Shown: in pieces, positions 59,192-64,000 of the stretch
How the letters are laid out: every line of letters begins with the position of its first letter
Numbering within the stretch: position 1 is the stretch's first letter
Assembly (NCBI RefSeq): GCF_004295125.1
Contig: NZ_CP036170.1
Location: forward strand, 437,501-501,500
Length of the DNA: 64,000 bases
From: [Clostridium] scindens ATCC 35704
GTDB lineage: Bacteria > Bacillota > Clostridia > Lachnospirales > Lachnospiraceae
Direction: 5' to 3'
The notes under the pieces: model-generated
Seen by the model: only the letters and a program-made list of their open reading frames with translations
Database searches by the model: none
What the model was told of the DNA's origin: nothing
Made by a program: the position numbers and the translations under genes

Positions 59192-59947
59192 TCACTTTGA
59201 TAAGGTCAAAAGTTTGGGTTCGTTATCTGTGATCAATACCGTATTTTCATAATGAGCTGACAGGGAATGGTCTCTTGTCACGACCGTCCAGTCATCGTCC
59301 AGCCAGTCGACTTCCCAGGTTCCTGCATTAATCATGGGCTCTATGGCAAGCGTCATCCCGCTTTTAAGCTTCACGCCCTTCCTGTTCATCTCATAGTTCG
59401 GTATCTCCGGGGCCTCGTGAAGGGCCGTGCCGATTCCATGCCCGCACAAGTCGCGGACGACTCCGTAACCCCTTTCACTGGCGTATCTGCCAATTGCTGC
59501 CGAAATATCAAATAGATAATTGCCTTCTTTGGCATATTTTATACCTTCAAAGAAACTTTCCCTTGTCACTTTAATCAAGTCTTCTGCTTCTTTGCTGATC
59601 TCCCCGATGCCGTAAGTCCTTGCGGCATCAGAATGATAGCCCTTATAGATCACGCCTGCATCCAGGCTGACCACATCGCCGTCCTGAAGGATGCGGTGCC
59701 TGTCAGGAATTCCATGGACCACCTCGTCATTCACCGACACGCAGATGGAAGCTGGATATCCATTATAATCAAGGAAAGATGGGATGCACCCATAACTCCT
59801 TATGACTTCCTCTCCCAGCTGATCTATATCCATGGTACTCATTCCCGGATGCAGGGACTTTGCTAGTTCATCATGAACAATCTCTAATATACGTCCGGCT
59901 TCTGTCATTAATTCAATTTCTCTGGCCGATTTTATAGTGATTGGCAT
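59192..59947 (-). CDS. map: Methionine aminopeptidase, type I
   Basis: This removes the initiator methionine from nascent proteins using a dinuclear metal centre. The 251-residue protein shows the ligand pattern: VVSLDAGVIYKGYHSDAA with two aspartates, CGHGIGTALHEAP with histidine, and the glutamates of TLAIEPMI and HYENTVLIT; the substrate histidine is in EVVHGIPD. The absence of an N-terminal extension marks type Ia. It starts 4 bases after the adk stop. Confidence 0.97.
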   Translation of the reverse strand: MPITIKSAREIELMTEAGRILEIVHDELAKSLHPGMSTMDIDQLGEEVIRSYGCIPSFLDYNGYPASICVSVNDEVVHGIPDRHRILQDGDVVSLDAGVIYKGYHSDAARTYGIGEISKEAEDLIKVTRESFFEGIKYAKEGNYLFDISAAIGRYASERGYGVVRDLCGHGIGTALHEAPEIPNYEMNRKGVKLKSGMTLAIEPMINAGTWEVDWLDDDWTVVTRDHSLSAHYENTVLITDNEPKLLTLSK

Positions 59948-59951
59948 GTTC

Positions 59952-60596
59952 CTACGCTCCTAATATCTCTACAATTGCCTGGAATACATCTTCAATGTCT
60001 GCCGTACCATCAACGGTCTTAAGGATTCCGGCTTTTGTATAATAGTCGATCAGTGGCTGTGTCTGCTCATGGTACACATTCAGACGATTTGTAACCGTCT
60101 CCGGCTTGTCATCATCCCGCAAAATCAGTTCTTTGCCGCATACATCGCAGATGCCCTCCGCCTTAGTGGGGGCATACTCGAGATGGTATGTAGCGCCGCA
60201 TCCTACGCACGCACGGCGTCCTGACATACGGCGTACGATATTCTCATCCGGCACGTCGACATCAATCGCATAATCCATCTTTTCTCCCAGGTCCGTAAGC
60301 GCCTTGTCAAGCGCCTCCGCCTGCGGTATCGTCCTCGGGAACCCATCCAGCACGTATCCGTTCTTGCAGTCCTCCTGCTTTACGCGGTCCACGACAAGAT
60401 CTACCACCAGCTCGTCGGGTACCAGAAGTCCCTGATCCATGTACGTCTTGGCTTTTTTGCCCAATTCGGTTCCATTCTTAATATTCGCTCTGAAGATGTC
60501 GCCTGTTGAAATATGAGGAATACCATACTTTGCGGCAATTTTCTTTGCCTGAGTTCCTTTGCCCGCTCCTGGCGCGCCTAACATGATTATTTTCAT
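59952..60596 (-). CDS. adk: Adenylate kinase, zinc-lid form
   Basis: Adk converts ATP and AMP to two ADP. The 214-residue long-lid enzyme has the P-loop [15 protein letters not shown] at the start, [14 protein letters not shown], and [12 protein letters not shown]. The lid carries a four-cysteine zinc site (CVGCGATYH ... CDVCGKE), usual in Gram-positive bacteria. It lies between secY and map as normal, with an AGGAGG site. Confidence 0.97.
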   Translation of the reverse strand: MKIIMLGAPGAGKGTQAKKIAAKYGIPHISTGDIFRANIKNGTELGKKAKTYMDQGLLVPDELVVDLVVDRVKQEDCKNGYVLDGFPRTIPQAEALDKALTDLGEKMDYAIDVDVPDENIVRRMSGRRACVGCGATYHLEYAPTKAEGICDVCGKELILRDDDKPETVTNRLNVYHEQTQPLIDYYTKAGILKTVDGTADIEDVFQAIVEILGA

Positions 60597-60652
60597 ATAC
60601 GTTCCTCCTTATAGCATTTTAACCCGCGAAAAAAATCCCGCGAGTCAAAATG

Positions 60653-61969
60653 TTAGTTATTTAAAAATCCCTTGTAGTTACGTACAAGCATCTGTGATTC
60701 AATTTGCTTCAGAGTCTCCAATACAACACTGACAATGATGATGAGGGAAGTGCCGCCAAATGATACCTTGGCTCCCAGCCATCCATTGAAAAGAATTGGG
60801 ACAACCTGTACAAGTACAAGTCCGCATGCTCCGATAAAGATAATGTAGTTCAGAATCTTTGTCAGATATTCAACCGTTGGCTTGCCCGGACGTATTCCAG
60901 GGATGAATCCGCCGCTCTTCTTCATATTATTCGCGATCTCCAGCGGATTGAATGTAATTGAAGTATAAAAATATGCGAAGAATACTGTCAGCACGATATA
61001 CAGGATCAAGCCCCATGTATACTTAAGCTGTTCCGGATTGCACCAGTTGCTCTGGTTTAATCCGCGCAGAATCTCGCTGCCGATTCCCGATCCGTTGCCT
61101 TTCCTCATAAAGGAAGCAATCACTACCGGGAACTGCATCAATGATGATGCGAAAATAATCGGGATTACGCCTGCAGTATTGACTTTCAGCGGAATGTTCG
61201 TTGACTGTCCGCCGTAGGTTCTTCTTCCGGCTACTTTCTGGGAATACTGTACTGCGATTCTTCTCTCACCGCTCTGGAGAATAACAACGAATACGACGAG
61301 CGCAATGATAATCGCCAATATGATCACAACCGCAAGTGCTGCTGATGCGATCGGCTTGCCCTTTACAAACTGTTCGAACAATGCAGTCATATCGCTTGGT
61401 ATCCGTGATATGATATTGATTACCAGCACGATGGAAATACCATTTCCAACGCCTTTTTCCGTGATTCTCTCGCCAATCCACATCAGGAATGCGGATCCTG
61501 CCGTAAGTGTCAGAACTACAATTGCCGCGTTCACAAAATTATACTCTACCAGAAGTCCCTGGCGGCCAAACCCTACTGCCATCGCAAGGGATTCGATCAG
61601 TGCCAGTGCGACGGTGAGATAACGCGTGATTGCAACAATCTTTTTCCGTCCATCTTCCCCTTCCTTTTGCATCTCTTCTAGTTTTGGAATCGCAATCGTA
61701 AGAAGCTGCATAATGATGGATGAAGTAATGTATGGCGTAATGCTCAGAGCAAATATTGACATCTGCTCAAAAGAGCCACCGGTGAAAGCGTTAAACAAGT
61801 TAAACGCCTCACCAGTGTTCTGTGCAAAAAATTGCTGAATATAATTGGAGTCTACCCCCGGTGTTGGCAACTGTGATCCAATTCTTATTACGATTAACAT
61901 CAAAAACGTATATCCGATCTTCTTGCGAATATCTTTGATATGAAATGCTTTTCGGAATGTCTCTAACAT
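60653..61969 (-). CDS. secY: Protein translocase subunit SecY
   Basis: SecY is the channel subunit of the Sec translocon in the cytoplasmic membrane. The 438-residue protein has ten hydrophobic segments; the plug and early helices (RIGSQLPTPGVDSNYIQQFF), NTAGVIPIIFASSLMQFP and the C-terminal GTSLIIIVSVVLETLKQIESQ are typical. Its ATG overlaps the rplO stop by one base (TAATG), so translation is coupled. Confidence 0.97.
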   Translation of the reverse strand: MLETFRKAFHIKDIRKKIGYTFLMLIVIRIGSQLPTPGVDSNYIQQFFAQNTGEAFNLFNAFTGGSFEQMSIFALSITPYITSSIIMQLLTIAIPKLEEMQKEGEDGRKKIVAITRYLTVALALIESLAMAVGFGRQGLLVEYNFVNAAIVVLTLTAGSAFLMWIGERITEKGVGNGISIVLVINIISRIPSDMTALFEQFVKGKPIASAALAVVIILAIIIALVVFVVILQSGERRIAVQYSQKVAGRRTYGGQSTNIPLKVNTAGVIPIIFASSLMQFPVVIASFMRKGNGSGIGSEILRGLNQSNWCNPEQLKYTWGLILYIVLTVFFAYFYTSITFNPLEIANNMKKSGGFIPGIRPGKPTVEYLTKILNYIIFIGACGLVLVQVVPILFNGWLGAKVSFGGTSLIIIVSVVLETLKQIESQMLVRNYKGFLNN

Positions 61970-62409
61970 TAGATCACCTCTGCTTTTCCACCTAAAGCCT
62001 CAATTTTTGCTGCAGCGCCTGCGCTGAATGCATTTGCCTGTACGGTAAGCTTCTTTGTCAGTTCGCCGTTTCCAAGGATCTTGACTCCATCCTTTGGATT
62101 CTTGACAATACCCTGCTCGATCAGCGTATCTACAGAAACAACTGCGTCATTATCAAATACTTCCAGAGCGCTTACATTAATACCAATGATTTCTTTAGAG
62201 TTTCTGCAAGTGAATCCTCTCTTTGGTATTCTTCTATATAATGGCATCTGGCCACCTTCAAAACCAGGTCTTGTTGCTCCTGAACGAGCCTTTTGGCCTT
62301 TATGTCCCTTACCGGCTGTCTTGCCATTTCCAGAACCGTGTCCACGTCCTCTTCTGAAGTTATCATTGTGCTTTGCTCCGTCAGCAGGTCTTAAGTTTGA
62401 TAAATCCAT
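61969..62409 (-). CDS. rplO: 50S ribosomal protein L15
   Basis: L15 is a late-assembly 50S protein. The 146-residue protein starts [20 protein letters not shown], includes the glycine-rich [19 protein letters not shown], and [18 protein letters not shown]. Length and position between rpmD and secY are normal. Confidence 0.98.
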   Translation of the reverse strand: MDLSNLRPADGAKHNDNFRRGRGHGSGNGKTAGKGHKGQKARSGATRPGFEGGQMPLYRRIPKRGFTCRNSKEIIGINVSALEVFDNDAVVSVDTLIEQGIVKNPKDGVKILGNGELTKKLTVQANAFSAGAAAKIEALGGKAEVI

Positions 62410-62439
62410 TGTGACACCTCCTTATCTGAATTTTTATTA

Positions 62440-62619
62440 CTATGCTTCTTCTACTTTTACCAGGTGAGATACCTGTTTAATCATACCTCTTGTTGCTGCA
62501 TTGTCTGGCAGTTCAACTGTCTTGTTTACTTTTCTCAAGCCTAAAGCTTCTACAGTCTTCTTATGCTTTGGTACAGCACCAATTGTAGATTTCACTAATG
62601 TAACCTTTAAATTTGCCAT
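62440..62619 (-). CDS. rpmD: 50S ribosomal protein L30
   Basis: L30 is a 59-residue 50S protein, read directly from sequence: it begins [20 protein letters not shown], has [18 protein letters not shown], and ends SHLVKVEEA. It lies between rpsE and rplO, its standard place, and is easily overlooked because of its size. Confidence 0.97.
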   Translation of the reverse strand: MANLKVTLVKSTIGAVPKHKKTVEALGLRKVNKTVELPDNAATRGMIKQVSHLVKVEEA

Positions 62620-62633
62620 CTTAATCTACCTCC

Positions 62634-63143
62634 TTAGCCTAAGATCTCTTCAACAGATTTACCGCGAAGCTTAGCCACTTCTTCCGGAGTCTTAACCTGG
62701 CGTAAGCCATCGATTGTAGCCAGAACTACATTCTGCTTGTTGTTGGAGCCAAGAGATTTTGTACGGATATTCTTGATTCCTGCCATCTCGATTACGGCAC
62801 GCGCCGGACCGCCGGCGATTACTCCAGTACCTTCCGGAGCCTTCTTAAGCAGTACGGAAGCGCCTCCGAATTTGCCGATAAAATCATGTGTAATACTTTC
62901 ATTATCATCCAATGCTACAGTGATAAGGTTTTTCGCTGCGTCTTCTTTTCCCTTGCGGATTGCTTCCGGGATTTCAGTCGCTTTTCCCAAGCCTGCACCA
63001 ACATGGCCATTACCATCGCCAACAACTACTAAAGCTGTGAATCTCATATTACGGCCACCTTTAACAACTTTGGTTACACGCTTAATTGATACCACTTTTT
63101 CATTTAGCTCTAACTGACTAGCATCAATACGTTCTTGTTTCAT
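62634..63143 (-). CDS. rpsE: 30S ribosomal protein S5
   Basis: S5 helps maintain decoding accuracy and contacts the mRNA entry. The 169-residue protein has the double-stranded-RNA-binding-like N-terminal domain ([20 protein letters not shown] and [15 protein letters not shown]) and the C-terminal domain with [19 protein letters not shown]. Length and order are normal. Confidence 0.98.
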   Translation of the reverse strand: MKQERIDASQLELNEKVVSIKRVTKVVKGGRNMRFTALVVVGDGNGHVGAGLGKATEIPEAIRKGKEDAAKNLITVALDDNESITHDFIGKFGGASVLLKKAPEGTGVIAGGPARAVIEMAGIKNIRTKSLGSNNKQNVVLATIDGLRQVKTPEEVAKLRGKSVEEILG

Positions 63144-63157
63144 GTGTGCTCCTCCTT

Positions 63158-63526
63158 CTAGAAATTCAATCCAGCTTCTCTTGCTGCGTCTGCTAATGCC
63201 TGAATCTTGCCCTGGTATATAAAGCCGCCTCTATCAAAGACTACATCCTTAATACCCTTTTCAATCGCCTTCTCGGCAATCACTTTTCCTAAATATGCTG
63301 CTGCATCAACGTTGTTAGTTTTTTCCAATTCTGCCTTCACATCTTTCTGAAGAGTGGAAGCGGAAACCAGAGTATTTCCAACTGTATCGTCAATAATTTG
63401 AGCATACATATGATTATTGCTTCTAAACACAGCCAAACGTGGGCACTCAGGCGTGCCACTTAAACGGTTACGTATTCTTCTGTGCTTCTTTACGCGAACT
63501 TCACTTCTTGATTTTTTGCTAACCAT
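63158..63526 (-). CDS. rplR: 50S ribosomal protein L18
   Basis: L18 binds 5S rRNA and brings it into the 50S subunit. The 122-residue protein starts [20 protein letters not shown] and has [19 protein letters not shown] and [21 protein letters not shown] use the ATG at 63526, 9 bases after AAGGAG; a GTG two codons earlier is too close to that site. Confidence 0.97.
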   Translation of the reverse strand: MVSKKSRSEVRVKKHRRIRNRLSGTPECPRLAVFRSNNHMYAQIIDDTVGNTLVSASTLQKDVKAELEKTNNVDAAAYLGKVIAEKAIEKGIKDVVFDRGGFIYQGKIQALADAAREAGLNF

Positions 63527-63543
63527 TTTCACACTCTCCTTAC

Positions 63544-64000
63544 TTATTTCTTACCAGTCTTACCAACTTTACGTCTAATAACTTCATCAGCATATTTAAT
63601 ACCTTTGCCCTTGTATGGCTCAGGTCTTCTCTTATCTCTGATTTCAGCTGCGTATTGGCCTACTTTTTCTTTATCGATACCCTTGACGATAATCTTGTTC
63701 TGTCCTTCCATTACCGTCTCAACGCCTTCTGGGTCAATCATCTCTACTGGGTGAGAGTATCCAAGACTTAATGTCAACTTGTTTCCTGATTTTGCTGCTC
63801 TATATCCAACACCGTTTACTTCCAGAACCTTCTGGTATCCGTCTGTAACGCCAACAACCATGTTGTTGATCAGTGTTCTTGTAAGACCATGAAGAGATTT
63901 CATCTTCTTTAAGTCGTTCGGTCTTGTTACAACAATTTCGTCGCCTTCCTGCTTGATTTCCATCTCTGCCGGAAGTTCTTTTTCAAGGGTTCCCTTTGGA
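63544..64000 (-). CDS. rplF: 50S ribosomal protein L6, 5' end cut by window
   Basis: L6 lies near the factor-binding site of the 50S subunit. The frame is open to the window edge ([16 protein letters not shown] is readable), so the first 25 or so residues are outside; the ATG at 63963 is internal. The C-terminal part is typical: [39 protein letters not shown] and [19 protein letters not shown]. Confidence 0.97.
   Translation of the reverse strand, partial: PKGTLEKELPAEMEIKQEGDEIVVTRPNDLKKMKSLHGLTRTLINNMVVGVTDGYQKVLEVNGVGYRAAKSGNKLTLSLGYSHPVEMIDPEGVETVMEGQNKIIVKGIDKEKVGQYAAEIRDKRRPEPYKGKGIKYADEVIRRKVGKTGKK

Overview
The window looks like part of the chromosome of an anaerobic gut Firmicute of the family Lachnospiraceae (Clostridium cluster XIVa; a Clostridium scindens- or Dorea-like genome is my best guess). 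The evidence is the spc/alpha ribosomal order with a KOW protein between map and infA, an L17 protein with an internal insertion, AdhE, an [FeFe] hydrogenase next to a GltD-like flavoprotein, a RACo/corrinoid methyltransferase operon, and strong AGGAGG ribosome binding sites throughout. No rRNA, tRNA, CRISPR array, phage or complete insertion sequence was seen.

Layout. 1-4.4 kb (minus): RNase Z (cut by the window edge), a zinc-ribbon protein, and the t6A operon tsaE-tsaB-(threonine aldolase)-rimI. 4.5 kb: a lone VOC protein. 5-11.7 kb (minus): RibU under an FMN riboswitch, then a cation symporter, cysteine desulfidase, YitT and Tex. 11.8-15.5 kb (plus): TetR regulator, lipid kinase, GDPD, PAP2 and hemerythrin. 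15.6-19.2 kb (minus): an SfsA-MutY fusion, an unknown protein and an Rpn-type nuclease. 19.4-21.3 kb: a decayed UroD-type gene end and an ABC-F ATPase. 21.3-29.6 kb (minus): an eight-gene corrinoid methyl-transfer operon behind a cobalamin riboswitch and terminator. 29.6-36.4 kb (minus): a seven-gene operon of sugar-type ABC transporter, PfkB kinase, two ADP-ribosylglycohydrolases and a PsuG-like glycosidase. 36.7-39.5 kb: an orphan PrdA-N-like protein and a polar amino acid ABC transporter. 39.7-44 kb: UppP, a HAD hydrolase, a YtpQ-like protein, a SleB-type cell wall hydrolase and an APH-like kinase. 44.2-50.6 kb (minus): AdhE under Rex-like operators, and a two-gene [FeFe] hydrogenase operon. 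50.8-54.9 kb (minus): a MacAB-like efflux system. 55-64 kb (minus): rplF to rplQ, with secY, adk, map, infA, rpmJ and rpoA.

How the genes work together. The corrinoid operon encodes methyl-carrier proteins, UroD-superfamily methyltransferases, the reductive activator and a metal-handling GTPase. It has no recognisable MtaB/MttB-type or pterin-type partner, so substrate and acceptor are open. The 29.6-36.4 kb operon has the parts for importing a nucleoside-like ligand, phosphorylating it and cleaving it at the glycosidic bond. Its two ADP-ribosylglycohydrolase paralogues, one with altered metal-site residues, make it the most promising undescribed system here. AdhE and the hydrogenase are typical fermentative electron sinks. 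Several non-coding structures are not explained by the genes, chiefly a run of hairpins between rpmJ and rpsM and a nested inverted repeat near 37.2 kb.
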